A stretch of 64,000 bases of DNA from Hyphomicrobiales bacterium (lineage in GTDB: Bacteria > Pseudomonadota > Alphaproteobacteria > Parvibaculales > Parvibaculaceae). The position numbers and the translations under genes were made by a program. The notes under the pieces were generated by a model, which saw nothing but the letters and a program-made list of their open reading frames with translations, made no database searches and had not been told where the DNA came from. Location of the stretch: the NCBI GenBank assembly GCA_016124805.1, contig WGND01000003.1:1-64000 (forward strand). Direction: 5' to 3'. Positions 1 through 10,213 of the stretch are shown here, piece after piece; position 1 is the stretch's first letter, and the number at the start of each line of letters is the position of its first letter.

Positions 1-46
<46 letters not shown>

Positions 47-52
47 AATTAG

Positions 53-82
53 CCCGCCTCGGGAAACCGAGGTGGGTTTTTT
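53..82 (+). terminator. Rho-independent terminator after tRNA-fMet
   Basis: A perfect 10-bp stem (CCCGCCTCGG / CCGAGGTGGG, one G-T pair) closes a GAAA tetraloop and is followed by six T residues. It starts 8 nt after the tRNA CCA end. Confidence 0.9.
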
Positions 83-329
83 GTTGTTCGGGTTGTGAGC
101 CGAAAAAGTTTGAGGCAGCAAAATGGAGGCAGTCGCCTTGTGTCTCCTGTTCAAGGTTTTTGTTGGCGGCGACGGCCATTGATCTGCCACTGAAGTCTTC
201 CCTAACGGAGACTAGAGCCACGGTATGGTTATGTCTTCTCGGGCGGGTTGAGAAACCGGTTGGCGCGCGGGGTTATTCATTCGGCATCAACGTGTTGCGC
301 CTTCCTTGTTTTTTGGCGACTGACAAAGA

Positions 330-358
330 CGCGATTGGCTTCATTGAGGCCAATCGCG
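330..358 (-). terminator. Hairpin at the end of the SDR gene
   Basis: Ten-base inverted repeat CGCGATTGGC / GCCAATCGCG with a 9-nt loop, starting 8 nt beyond the stop codon of the minus-strand SDR gene. The T-run on the minus strand is poor, so this is a weak terminator or a 3'-end stabilising hairpin. The rest of 83-329 shows no gene. Confidence 0.4.
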
Positions 359-365
359 AGCGGCG

Positions 366-1160
366 TCAAAAGAGAGAGGCGTGCTGTCCGCCGTCGATCA
401 CGATGTTCTGCCCCACGATAAAGCGGGAAAGCGGGCTGCACAGCAGAGCCGCCATCGGCGCCAGATCGTCGGCTTCAGCCATGAAGCCCGCCGGTATGTG
501 ATTGTTCGCCAGAAAGTGAGGCGAAACCGCTTCCGGTGTCGGCTCGAGGCCGAAGGCATCGGCATAGTCCTTCAGGATCTCGCTTGCGCCTTCCGTCCGG
601 AACATGCCGGGCAGCAGATTGTTGATGGTGATGCCATGCTTGGCGATTTCTCGCGATACGCTCGCCGTATAATTGATCAGCGCCGAGCGGGCTGGGCCTG
701 ACATCAACCGCCAGATCATCGGGTTCTTCGCAGAGAAGGTCGCGATATTGACGATGCGCCCCCAGCCCTTGTCCTTCATCACCGGAATATAGTGACGCAT
801 GATTTCAATGGGCCCGATCAGCGCAGTTTCGATCGAGTCGCGCCACATCTCGGGCGTCACCTTCAGAAAGTCGCCGTTCGGTGCCGGCGGCTTGATCGTG
901 ATGGCGAGAATGTCCGGGTCCGGGCAGGCGGCGAAAAGCGCCTTGCGGCCTTCCTCGGTCGAGGAGTCCGCCACCACGGGCGTAACGCTCGTCCCATATT
1001 TCTCCGAGATTTCAGCGGCGGCATTTTTCAGCCGTTCCTCGCGGCGCGCAGTGATGTAGAGATCCACGCCCGCTTCGGCGAGACGTTCTGCGGTGGCGCG
1101 GCCCATGCCCGCGCTGCCGCCCGCCATGATGGCTTTCTTGCCTTTGATCTTCAGGTCCAT
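366..1160 (-). CDS. SDR family oxidoreductase, atypical (no YxxxK)
   Basis: A 264-residue NAD(P)-binding Rossmann protein of the short-chain dehydrogenase/reductase superfamily. The dinucleotide motif AGGSAGMG is at residues 13-20, and the family C-terminal segment INNLLPGMFRTE follows around 179-190. Where classical members carry the catalytic YxxxK, this one has S154-x3-R158 (SGPARSALIN), and the NNAG segment is replaced by KPPAP. Catalysis therefore cannot follow the standard Tyr/Lys mechanism; such divergent SDRs are known as a subgroup. The start was chosen for AGGAAG 8 nt upstream; in-frame codons further upstream lack a ribosome site. It lies 77 bp downstream of the GMC oxidoreductase on the same strand and is probably cotranscribed. 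Substrate unknown. Confidence 0.8.
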   Translation of the reverse strand: MDLKIKGKKAIMAGGSAGMGRATAERLAEAGVDLYITARREERLKNAAAEISEKYGTSVTPVVADSSTEEGRKALFAACPDPDILAITIKPPAPNGDFLKVTPEMWRDSIETALIGPIEIMRHYIPVMKDKGWGRIVNIATFSAKNPMIWRLMSGPARSALINYTASVSREIAKHGITINNLLPGMFRTEGASEILKDYADAFGLEPTPEAVSPHFLANNHIPAGFMAEADDLAPMAALLCSPLSRFIVGQNIVIDGGQHASLF

Positions 1161-1237
1161 GTCGTTTCTTCCTGTCTGTTTGTGCTTCTGGTTTGACTTG
1201 AGGGACACTCTGCTACGAAGGGTCGATCGTACCTTGC

Positions 1238-2719
1238 TCAGGCTTTTTGCTCTGCCATCATCTTTCGCGCGATCCGCTCGGCAACCATCACGCAGCCGAG
1301 ATAGGTGTTGCCGGACGGAATGGTCGGCATCATGGAAGCGTCTGCCACGCGCAGGCCTTCCATGCCGACCACCCGGCAGTCTGCATCGAGCACCGCGCCC
1401 ATGGGGCAGGTGCTGGTCATATGCCCATAGCTGATGGTGAAGCGTTCGCGTGCGATGGCGGGAGCGTCAGGGGCATTGAGATCCAGCGGCGCGACGGGCC
1501 TGCATCCGAGCGCCTTTGCAGCAGCCGAGGTTTCCCATGCAGCAATGCGCTTGAAGGCGTGATGCAGTCGTTCATTTGCGTCGTCGGGTAGGGGCGGCGC
1601 CGTGACGACGGGGCCATCGTTCGGGTTCTCCGCAAGCTTCACGCTGCCCATTCCCGATGAGCGCAGCAGGAAAACCGCCAGCACGAATTCCGTTGGCCCG
1701 TCGCTCAGCGGCGGCGCAATCGGGAAGGCGTGATAGTCGATATCGACGCCGTTGGATGCGCCGATGAGCAGGGACTGTGCGGGCCCGGCGGTGCCGCCGC
1801 GCGGACCGTCATGGCGATAGCGCAACCCCGGCCCGATATGATCGCTCATGGTTTCGCCGACCGGCAGATCGGCGATGACTTTGATGTCGTGGTCCGCCAG
1901 ATGGCGCGCCGGACCGATGCCCGAGCGCATCAGCAGGTTCGGCGTCCAGAGCGCGCCAGCCGTCACGACGACTTCGTCGGCTTCAATCGCCTCACCGGTC
2001 GAAAGCACGACGCCTTTGACGCGGCGACCATCCACGATCAGTGACGTCACTTCGGTTTGCGTTTGGATGGTCAGGTTCCCGCGAGCGCGAACCTCGGGCG
2101 TCAGATAGGCGCGGCTCGTCGTCACGCGTTTTACATTGGCGTCCATGGTGACGGGGAAGATGCCGAGACCCGGCAACTGGCTGCGGTCGTTGATGTCATC
2201 GACCTTGCGCGCGCCCACTTCCATCATGCCGTCATAGAAGGCGAGCTGGGCGCGTCCCATTTCATCGCGACGCCAGCGCCGGACCGGCAGCGGGCCATGG
2301 ACGCCGTGAATGGGCGACGGTCCGAAATCCCGATCCGTTTCGGCGGCGATAAATGTCTCGACGACCTCGTCCCATCCCCAACCGGAATGACCCGCCGCCG
2401 CCCAGCCGTCATAGTCTTCCGGTAGGCCGCGCAAGGTGGCCAATCCGTTGACAGCCGAGGTGCCGCCAAGCAGGCGACCCTGGATCATCGGGATCGCGCC
2501 GGACTCATATGCCATTGGGCTTATGGCGACGGGCTGCATGCCGAGCCAGGCTTCCGGTGCGCGGGCAGGATCGAGCACGCCTGCATCATAGCTGTCGTCG
2601 TCCGCACCGATTTCGAGCAGCGTAATCTTGAGATGGGCGTCTTCGCTGAGCCGTGCCGCGAGCACAGAGCCCGACGTGCCACCGCCCACAACGATGATGT
2701 GCTTCAAGGTCGATGTCAT
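1238..2719 (-). CDS. GMC family FAD-dependent oxidoreductase
   Basis: A 493-residue glucose-methanol-choline oxidoreductase. The FAD-binding GGGTSGSVLAARLSE motif is near residue 12 and the second signature region GRLLGGTSAVNGLATLRG near 82. The C-terminal active-site segments are YGHMTSTCPMG and GNTYLGCVMVAERIARKM. Members oxidise alcohols (choline, polyethylene glycol, aryl or terpene alcohols); the substrate here is open. The start has GGGGGAA just upstream. The gene is divergent from the TetR gene at 2839 with two palindromes between them, so local repression and substrate induction are likely. The SDR downstream may handle the product. Confidence 0.88.
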   Translation of the reverse strand: MTSTLKHIIVVGGGTSGSVLAARLSEDAHLKITLLEIGADDDSYDAGVLDPARAPEAWLGMQPVAISPMAYESGAIPMIQGRLLGGTSAVNGLATLRGLPEDYDGWAAAGHSGWGWDEVVETFIAAETDRDFGPSPIHGVHGPLPVRRWRRDEMGRAQLAFYDGMMEVGARKVDDINDRSQLPGLGIFPVTMDANVKRVTTSRAYLTPEVRARGNLTIQTQTEVTSLIVDGRRVKGVVLSTGEAIEADEVVVTAGALWTPNLLMRSGIGPARHLADHDIKVIADLPVGETMSDHIGPGLRYRHDGPRGGTAGPAQSLLIGASNGVDIDYHAFPIAPPLSDGPTEFVLAVFLLRSSGMGSVKLAENPNDGPVVTAPPLPDDANERLHHAFKRIAAWETSAAAKALGCRPVAPLDLNAPDAPAIARERFTISYGHMTSTCPMGAVLDADCRVVGMEGLRVADASMMPTIPSGNTYLGCVMVAERIARKMMAEQKA

Positions 2720-2758
2720 CTCGTTCCCCCGTCCGATTGGCGCCCAAGCCGGCTTGAT

Positions 2759-2797
2759 TAGGTTGCTCAACCTATAATTAGGTCGTAAAACCTAATT
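2759..2797. promoter_or_regulatory. Double-palindrome TetR operator and GMC promoter
   Basis: Two inverted repeats share the TAGGT/ACCTA half-site: TAGGTT-N4-AACCTA at 2759-2774 and AATTAGGT-N6-ACCTAATT at 2776-2797. Their centres are exactly 20 bp apart, so both face the same side of the helix. A minus-strand TTGACA at 2803-2798 abuts the second palindrome, placing it in the spacer of a promoter for the GMC gene. Binding by the adjacent TetR protein is inferred. Confidence 0.65.
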
Positions 2798-2838
2798 TGT
2801 CAATATCGATCATTTGCGATTGAACCGAAGGGGAATTC

Positions 2839-3495
2839 ATGGCCGCTGCCAAATCGACGCCGGATCGGATCGTTGAGGCCGGTCGCTGGCTTTTCAACGC
2901 CAAGGGTTATGCGGCCACATCGCTGCATGAGATCGCTGCCGAGGTCGGTATTTCTCAAGGTAATCTGACCTATCACTTCCCGACGAAGCGTGATCTTGCG
3001 ACGCGCATAGAAGCGGATGCGCGCGCACTTGCCCGCGCGCGACGCGATAATCTCTGGCCCGGCAATGTCGCGGACGATTATGTCGAGCACGTGCTCTTTG
3101 CGATGAATGCCATGTGGAGCTACCGATTCCTCTTCCGGGATCGGGCGCAATATGCCTCGGGCATCGATATTCGTAATCCGGAGTCGGAACTGATGGCCGA
3201 CTTTGAGGAGCTTCATGCGCTGCTCAAGAGGATCGAGGCCGAAGGCATGTTCCGGCGCGGCCTTCTGGATGATTTGACGGTCCTCGCCCGCTCGATCTGG
3301 ATCGTCGGCCGCTACTGGATGGACTATCTCAACGAGTTCGAAGGCCGCAAGGAAATCAGCTGGAGCGATCAGGAACGCGGCATCGAGCACCACTATTCCC
3401 TCCTGCGCCCCTATCTCACGGCAAGCGCAAACCGGGAATTCAAGGCCGCCTTCGACCGCGCGCCGAGGCTTGCGAACCGAACTGGTTCATCATGA
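2839..3495 (+). CDS. TetR/AcrR family transcriptional regulator
   Basis: A 218-residue regulator. The N-terminal helix-turn-helix domain spans about residues 8-55 (RIVEAGRWLFNAKGYAATSLHEIA, then ISQGNLTYHFPTKRDLATRI). The rest is an all-helical ligand-binding domain. The region around 80-130 (YRFLFRDRAQY, then DLTVLARSIWIVGRYWMDYL) resembles the alphaproteobacterial group that often sits beside oxidoreductases. AAGGGGAATTC precedes the ATG. It is divergent from the GMC/SDR genes and probably represses them through the palindromes at 2759-2797. Effector unknown. Confidence 0.88.
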   Translation: MAAAKSTPDRIVEAGRWLFNAKGYAATSLHEIAAEVGISQGNLTYHFPTKRDLATRIEADARALARARRDNLWPGNVADDYVEHVLFAMNAMWSYRFLFRDRAQYASGIDIRNPESELMADFEELHALLKRIEAEGMFRRGLLDDLTVLARSIWIVGRYWMDYLNEFEGRKEISWSDQERGIEHHYSLLRPYLTASANREFKAAFDRAPRLANRTGSS

Positions 3496-3499
3496 TAGA

Positions 3500-3676
3500 A
3501 ATTTGACCAGCCCGCGCCGAAAACGTCAGGCTACCAGGTGCTGCGGTAAGCCCCCAGTCGCAATAGCCAACACGCTGAACCGCCAGTTTGAAGTTGATCA
3601 CCTGGATCGGATTTGGCTGACTGACATCACTTGCATCAAAACCTGCGAGGGCTTTGCATATCTGGCCGCTGGCTGA
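3500..3676 (+). pseudogene. IS3-family transposase (orfB) remnant
   Basis: A short open stretch reads SPRRKRQATRCCGKPP, then NTLNRQFEVDHLDRIWLTDI, then TCIKTCEGFAYLAA. This matches the segment just before and at the start of the DDE catalytic core of IS3-group transposases (typical NTLNRxF...W.TDIT.I.T.EG..YLA). It retains the first core Asp (TDIT) and stops soon after. No inverted repeats, orfA or remaining DDE core are visible, so it is a decayed fragment between the TetR gene and katG. Confidence 0.75.
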
Positions 3677-3828
3677 TTAGTACGGAGTTGCCAAATAACT
3701 GATCCGGCATTCTAGGCTCTGCTCATGGCTGTCTGGCGCAGAAAACCAACGACAATGGTCCTCTTCCATTCAGTCCAGTGAGGCCGGTGTAAATAGCGCC
3801 TTGAGAAGACGGGCATCCAATTCTTACA

Positions 3829-3890
3829 TTAGAATTATTCCAAAAAATTTGACTCCACCCCTGTTCTAGTTTAGATTCATTCTCAGTTGA
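3829..3890 (+). promoter_or_regulatory. katG upstream region with iron/peroxide-type sites
   Basis: AT-rich stretch upstream of katG. TTAGAA-TTA-TTCCAA at 3829-3843 differs by one base from a perfect repeat with the spacing of Irr/Fur-family boxes of alphaproteobacteria. At 3875-3887 the 13-mer ATTCATTCTCAGT is identical to a block in the Fur-like site at 29693-29711. An interrupted repeat runs through CTCAGTTGAG. No adjacent oxyR is present. Functional assignment is tentative. Confidence 0.35.
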
Positions 3891-6101
<2,211 letters not shown>

Positions 6102-6129
6102 TCGCGTGGCGATTTATACAGACCTCTTG

Positions 6130-6160
6130 AACGCCGTCAGCTTTCTGCTGGCGGCGTTTT
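6130..6160 (+). terminator. katG terminator
   Basis: A 12-bp stem AACGCCGTCAGC / GCTGGCGGCGTT (one wobble pair) with a TTTCT loop, ending in TTTT, starts 28 nt after the katG stop. Confidence 0.88.
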
Positions 6161-6184
6161 GATTTGTTTTCATGGTCTGCGACA

Positions 6185-6210
6185 ATATTGACATGATACC
6201 ATGTCAGATA
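6185..6210 (+). promoter_or_regulatory. Shared TetR-type operator (site A), FMO-1
   Basis: The element ATATTGACATGAT-N4-TGTCAGATA contains a perfect 18-bp palindrome TGACATG-ATAC-CATGTCA at 6189-6206. The same 26-bp element recurs at 17759-17784 in reverse orientation with 22 of 26 bases identical, differing only in the central four. The TTGACA inside it (6188-6193) may be the -35 element of the FMO-1 promoter, although no clear -10 follows at 17 bp. The likely binder is the TetR encoded at 17783. Confidence 0.7.
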
Positions 6211-6255
6211 GGTGTTGACCTTAGGGAAGCTTCGCCCAAAAATGGGCATTGCATT

Positions 6256-6271
6256 TAGGGTGAATACCCTA
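6256..6271. promoter_or_regulatory. Inverted repeat upstream of FMO-1
   Basis: TAGGGT-GAAT-ACCCTA, six-base perfect arms, 54 bp upstream of the FMO-1 start codon and downstream of site A. It is probably within the 5' UTR or near the transcription start. It could be a second operator; no binder is evident. Confidence 0.35.
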
Positions 6272-6325
6272 GGCATCAGATAACAAGGCAGCAGCAAGCC
6301 GCCTGCAAGAAAAAGAGGAAATGCC

Positions 6326-7828
6326 ATGTCGGATACCGGAACGATGGAGAGGTCTGTCTCGGACCAGAAGTCAGAACATTTTGATGTGCTTATCGTCGGC
6401 GCCGGTATTTCCGGTGTCGGGGCGGCCTATCACCTCACGAAGCAATGCCCGGACAGAAGCTTTGTTGTGCTGGAAGCTTTGGAAAGCTTTGGCGGCACCT
6501 GGCAGATGCACCGCTATCCCGGTATCCGTTCCGACAGCGACCTCTATACTTTCGGCTACCGCTTCAAGCCGTGGACGGGGGCGCCGATTGCCACCGCGCA
6601 GGAAATCCTGACTTACATGGGCGAGGTCATTGATGAAAATGATCTGGGCGGTCACATCCGCTACAAGCACAAAATCCTGAATGCCAACTGGTCCAACAAG
6701 GACAATCAATGGACCATCGTTGCGCAGAAGCTTGATACCGGTGAGAAGATTGTCATCACCGCCAACTTCCTCTGGATGTGTCAGGGCTATTACCGTCATT
6801 CGGAAGGCTACACGCCTGAATGGGAAGGCATGTCGGATTACAAGGGCCAGATCGTGCATCCGCAGACATGGCCGGAAGACCTCGACTATAAAAACAAGAA
6901 GATCATTGTCATCGGCTCCGGCGCGACGGCGGCAACGGTTGCGCCTGCCATTGCGGGCGATGCCGCCCATGTCACCATCCTGCAGCGCTCGCCGACCTAT
7001 TTCATTCCCGGGCGCAATGCCAATGAACTCGCAGACCAGCTGCGTGTGCTTGATATTGACGAAAGCTGGATCCACGAGATCACGCGTCGTCAGATTCTGC
7101 ATGATCAGGCGGAGTTTACCCGCCGCGCCTTTGACGAACCGGACGCCGTGAAGGAAGAATTGCTGGCGGGCGTGTCGATGTTCCTGCCGCCGGAAGAAGT
7201 GAAGAAGAATTTCACGCCGACATATCTGCCCTGGCGCCAGCGTATTGCCTTTGTCCCTGATGGCGACATCTTTGAAGGCATCAAGGCGGGCAAGGCCTCT
7301 GTTGTCACTGATGAGATTGAACGCTTCACCGAGAAGGGCATTCTGCTCAAATCGGGCAAGACACTGGAAGCCGATATCATCATCACGGCTACAGGCTTTA
7401 ACCTCAGCGTGCTGGGTGACATTGACTTCAACATTGATGGCGCGCCGCTCGATTTCTCAAAGACGGTCACCTATCGCGGCATGATGTTTACCGGCGTGCC
7501 CAATATGGTCTGGGTGTTCGGTTATTTCCGCGCCAGCTGGACATTGCGTGTTGATCTGCTCGGTGATTTTGTCTGCCGTCTTCTCAATCACATGAAGAAG
7601 AAAGGCGCCAAGCAGGTCAGTGTCGCGTTGCGCCCTGAAGACAGGGACATGAAGCTCCTGCCCTGGATTGATACCGAGAATTTCAATCCCGGCTATATTC
7701 TGCGCGGTCTTCATCTGTTGCCCCAGCGTGGCGACAAGCCTGAGTGGCAGCACACCCAGGATTACTGGCTGGAAAAAGACGAGCTTCCGGAAATTGACCT
7801 GGACGAGGCCGCCTTCGTCTATAAGTGA
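6326..7828 (+). CDS. Flavin-containing / Baeyer-Villiger-type monooxygenase (FMO-1)
   Basis: A 500-residue class B flavoprotein monooxygenase. The N-terminal FAD motif VLIVGAGISGVGAAYHL is near residue 20, followed by FGGTWQMHRYPGIRSDSD. The fingerprint YKGQIVHPQTWP matches the type I Baeyer-Villiger signature FxGxxxHxxxWP. The NADPH-binding GSGATAATVAP follows. Such enzymes insert oxygen next to ketone carbonyls or oxygenate S/N atoms. The start has AGAGGAA 5 nt upstream. It is a single-gene unit between two terminators, with operator site A in front, so it is probably co-regulated with FMO-2 at 16.2-17.7 kb. Substrate unknown. Confidence 0.9.
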   Translation: MSDTGTMERSVSDQKSEHFDVLIVGAGISGVGAAYHLTKQCPDRSFVVLEALESFGGTWQMHRYPGIRSDSDLYTFGYRFKPWTGAPIATAQEILTYMGEVIDENDLGGHIRYKHKILNANWSNKDNQWTIVAQKLDTGEKIVITANFLWMCQGYYRHSEGYTPEWEGMSDYKGQIVHPQTWPEDLDYKNKKIIVIGSGATAATVAPAIAGDAAHVTILQRSPTYFIPGRNANELADQLRVLDIDESWIHEITRRQILHDQAEFTRRAFDEPDAVKEELLAGVSMFLPPEEVKKNFTPTYLPWRQRIAFVPDGDIFEGIKAGKASVVTDEIERFTEKGILLKSGKTLEADIIITATGFNLSVLGDIDFNIDGAPLDFSKTVTYRGMMFTGVPNMVWVFGYFRASWTLRVDLLGDFVCRLLNHMKKKGAKQVSVALRPEDRDMKLLPWIDTENFNPGYILRGLHLLPQRGDKPEWQHTQDYWLEKDELPEIDLDEAAFVYK

Positions 7829-7851
7829 TTGCTGTTGCTTGCGAACCAAGA

Positions 7852-7882
7852 AACGCCTGGTGTGCAGACACCGGGCGTTTTT
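7852..7882 (+). terminator. FMO-1 terminator
   Basis: AACGCCTGGTGT / ACACCGGGCGTT (one wobble) around a GCAG loop, followed by TTTTT, starts 24 nt after the FMO-1 stop. The remaining 250 bp to 8134 show no convincing gene or strong promoter. Confidence 0.88.
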
Positions 7883-8134
7883 GCTGCGTTTTTGACAAGT
7901 GAAAGGTCATGGCGCACAGCCGCTAAGGGCGTCGATGCGACGAGTATTTGCAATTGGTGGCCAGATGCGTAGCCTGCCATCATTCATATCCTGACCGTCC
8001 TGTTCTGCCGTTGGCCAATCATTTCTGAAGCGCTGCGGAAAAGGGCGTAGTGTGCCTCTGCTGAAGCAGCAAAAGCTGCAAGGCGTTGGGTCTGGTCGGG
8101 GGCTGATCCGTCACATCGAACAGAAAGCCATGCC

Positions 8135-8938
8135 ATGCGTTTACGACTGGGCTGCGAACTCACATATGATTTCCCTGCACAGACTCCCATGATCGTCATG
8201 CTGAATGTGCATTCGTCACGTTTCGCCGATCTTGAGCATCCCGACCATCTGATCTCGCGGCCTGCCGTGCCGATTGAGAGTTATCGTGACAGCTATGGCA
8301 ACTGGTGCTGCCGTCTCGTGGCGCCGGCGGGTCGTTTCACGATGGGGACCCAGAGTGTCATTCGGGATGACGGGACATCCGACCCTTGCATGCCCGATGC
8401 CACACAGCATCAGGTGCAGGATCTGCCCTCAGAGACATTGCTCTATCTGTTGGGCAGCCGCTATTGCGAGACGGATCGCCTTTCCGATGAGGCGTGGCGT
8501 CTGTTTGGCAACACACCATTTGGCTGGGCGCGTGTGCAGGCAATCTGTGATTTTGTGCATAACCACATTCAGTTCGGCTATCACAATTCGCGCCCGACCC
8601 GCACGGCTTATGAAGCCTATAGCGAAGGCGTTGGCGTTTGCCGTGACTTTGCCCATCTGGCGATTGCCTTTTGCCGCTGCATGAATATCCCCGCGCGTTA
8701 TTGCACGGGCTATATCAGCGACGTCGGGCAGCCGCAGCTGGCCGAGACCATGGACATGGCCGCCTGGATGGAAGTTTATCTTGGTGGGCGCTGGTATATT
8801 TTTGATCCGCGCAACAACAGCCCGCAATTTGGCCGTGTCCTGATTGCCCAGGGGCGCGACGCCGCTGACGTGCCCCTGACCCACACTTTCGGTCCCAATC
8901 AGCTGACCGGGTTCCGTGTCTGGATCGATCAGATCTAG
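8135..8938 (+). CDS. Transglutaminase-like protein lacking the catalytic His
   Basis: A 267-residue protein with an N-terminal beta-rich transglutaminase-associated domain (about 1-110) and a transglutaminase/cysteine-protease-like core. The nucleophile region GVGVCRDFAHLAIAFCR places Cys169, and GRWYIFDPRNN supplies Asp224. The usual HAW motif reads A209-A210-W211, so the catalytic His is replaced by Ala. I recall related alphaproteobacterial proteins with Ser or Ala here, so this may be subfamily-wide and the protein may be non-catalytic or use another base. It has no signal peptide. Its end overlaps the convergent MarR gene by 4 bp. Confidence 0.82.
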   Translation: MRLRLGCELTYDFPAQTPMIVMLNVHSSRFADLEHPDHLISRPAVPIESYRDSYGNWCCRLVAPAGRFTMGTQSVIRDDGTSDPCMPDATQHQVQDLPSETLLYLLGSRYCETDRLSDEAWRLFGNTPFGWARVQAICDFVHNHIQFGYHNSRPTRTAYEAYSEGVGVCRDFAHLAIAFCRCMNIPARYCTGYISDVGQPQLAETMDMAAWMEVYLGGRWYIFDPRNNSPQFGRVLIAQGRDAADVPLTHTFGPNQLTGFRVWIDQI

Positions 8939-9423
8939 CTGTCGAGTGATCGGTCAATGACGCCCATATCGATCAGGGGAGCGGCGTCGATATCCGAGAT
9001 ATTGAGCAATTCACCAACCCGCTCAAGACCGGCGAGGATCATGGCGCGTTCCCATTCGGGAAGTTTGGCAAAGCTGTCGCGAAAATCCTGTTGAAGGAGA
9101 TCCGGGGCGGCTTCCAAAGTGCTGGCGCCGCGCGGGGTGATGGAAAGCAGGATCTGCCGCTTGTCGCGATCATTGCGTTGGCGCTGCACCAGCCCGTCCG
9201 CCTCCAGCTTGTCGATGATATTGGTGACGGTGGCCTGGCCGAATTGCAGTGACTGCGCGATGGTGCCGGGCGTGATGCCCTTCACACGCTCAATCTCCTT
9301 CAGCACCAAAAGCTGTGAAGGCGTAAGACCTGTTGCAGCGGCCAGCCGCCGACCGTTCTGATCGGCTGCCCGCAGAATACGTCTGATCGCGCGCAAGGCG
9401 GCGCTCGTAATTGCTGATTCCAT
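8935..9423 (-). CDS. ectR: MarR family regulator, probable EctR
   Basis: A 162-residue MarR-type winged-helix regulator. The recognition region is IAQSLQFGQATVTNIIDKLEADGLVQR at about residues 57-84, with the wing NDRDKRQILLSITPRG just after. It is divergent from ectABC. MarR proteins at exactly this position (EctR) repress ectoine synthesis at low salinity in other proteobacteria; the same role here is inferred from context. It reads away from ectA across an AT-rich intergenic region that should hold its operators. Confidence 0.82.
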   Translation of the reverse strand: MESAITSAALRAIRRILRAADQNGRRLAAATGLTPSQLLVLKEIERVKGITPGTIAQSLQFGQATVTNIIDKLEADGLVQRQRNDRDKRQILLSITPRGASTLEAAPDLLQQDFRDSFAKLPEWERAMILAGLERVGELLNISDIDAAPLIDMGVIDRSLDS

Positions 9424-9681
9424 GACGAAATAAGAACAGAAATGAGGCGTTAATGCCTTTTTAAATTTTATTTCATTTTCTAAAATATATTTTTCGCAGA
9501 GTCCCGCGGTATTTCGAGAATGTAACCGTTAAGTGGTTGATTAAATGTAATAAACCCTTATGTTTCGCTCGTGACAACGAAGGGGTGTTTGGCCTCAAGA
9601 AGACAAATAACTTCGGGAGTCGAAGCAATTTCCTTATCCGAGTTGAAACGACCTAAGTCGGCGACACAAGAAGCCGGCGCG
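9424..9681. promoter_or_regulatory. ectR-ectA divergent control region
   Basis: About 250 bp, strikingly AT-rich at 9440-9560 compared with the neighbouring genes. It contains the imperfect repeats GGCGTTAATGCC (around 9449) and AACCGTTAAGTGGTT (9524-9538). No perfect sigma-70 hexamer pair stands out, as is common for osmotically controlled ect promoters. Translation is open from a GTG at 9571 into ectA, but codon use in 9571-9681 is unlike ectA and no ribosome site precedes that GTG. Confidence 0.45.
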
Positions 9682-10191
9682 ATGGGGCCTAAAGCTACGT
9701 CTGGCCAACTGGTTTTGCGCGAGCCGCGCCCTGAAGACGGGCCAGCCGTCACAGCCCTGATCGCCGCCTGCCCGCCGCTTGATCAAAATTCGGCCTATTG
9801 CAATCTCCTGCAATGCAGCCATTTCGCCGAGACATGCATTGTCGCTGAACGGGACGGCAAGATTGTGGGCTGGATTTCAGCCTATCAGCCACCGAATGCC
9901 CCGGATGAGATTTTCATCTGGCAGGTGGCCGTCGATCAATCCGCACGCGGTCTGGGTCTGGGCAAAAAGATGCTCAATGGGCTTCTCGCCCGCCCCGCGT
10001 TCAAGGATGCGCAGGTTCTGACGACCACTGTTACCGCAGACAATGAGGCCTCGATGGCCATGTTTACTTCATTCGCACGCAGCCACAAGGCCGTGCTTGA
10101 GCGGCACGCGCATTTCGAGCGCGATGCCCATTTTGCGGGTGCCCATGACACCGAGTTTCTGGTGTCGATTGGGCCTCTGTCCCGCAGCTAA
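9682..10191 (+). CDS. ectA: L-2,4-diaminobutyrate N-acetyltransferase EctA
   Basis: A GNAT-fold acetyltransferase that converts diaminobutyrate to N-gamma-acetyldiaminobutyrate, the second ectoine step. Family segments are LREPRPEDGPAVTALIAACPPLDQNSAYC, where PPLD.NSAY is an EctA hallmark, and FIWQVAVDQSARGLGLGKKM, the acetyl-CoA loop. The C-terminus HDTEFLVSIGPL also matches. The start at 9682 gives 169 residues. A GTG at 9571 would give 206 residues, closer in N-terminal length to some EctA proteins, so the start is uncertain. First gene of ectABC. Confidence 0.93.
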   Translation: MGPKATSGQLVLREPRPEDGPAVTALIAACPPLDQNSAYCNLLQCSHFAETCIVAERDGKIVGWISAYQPPNAPDEIFIWQVAVDQSARGLGLGKKMLNGLLARPAFKDAQVLTTTVTADNEASMAMFTSFARSHKAVLERHAHFERDAHFAGAHDTEFLVSIGPLSRS

Positions 10192-10213
10192 GCCCATCCG
10201 AAAAGGAAAACCC

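Noticed and set aside
160-501. A 113-codon open frame on the plus strand near the tRNA
   Set aside because: It overlaps the 3' end of the SDR gene on the opposite strand, lacks a ribosome site and has no recognisable features.
3470-3676. An intact small gene downstream of the TetR regulator
   Set aside because: Its sequence matches only an internal piece of IS3-type transposases and overlaps the TetR 3' end; it is a decayed fragment.
8104-8133. TGATCC upstream of the transglutaminase-like gene as an RpoE promoter
   Set aside because: The sequence at the required -10 position is CCATGC and overlaps the region of the start codon.
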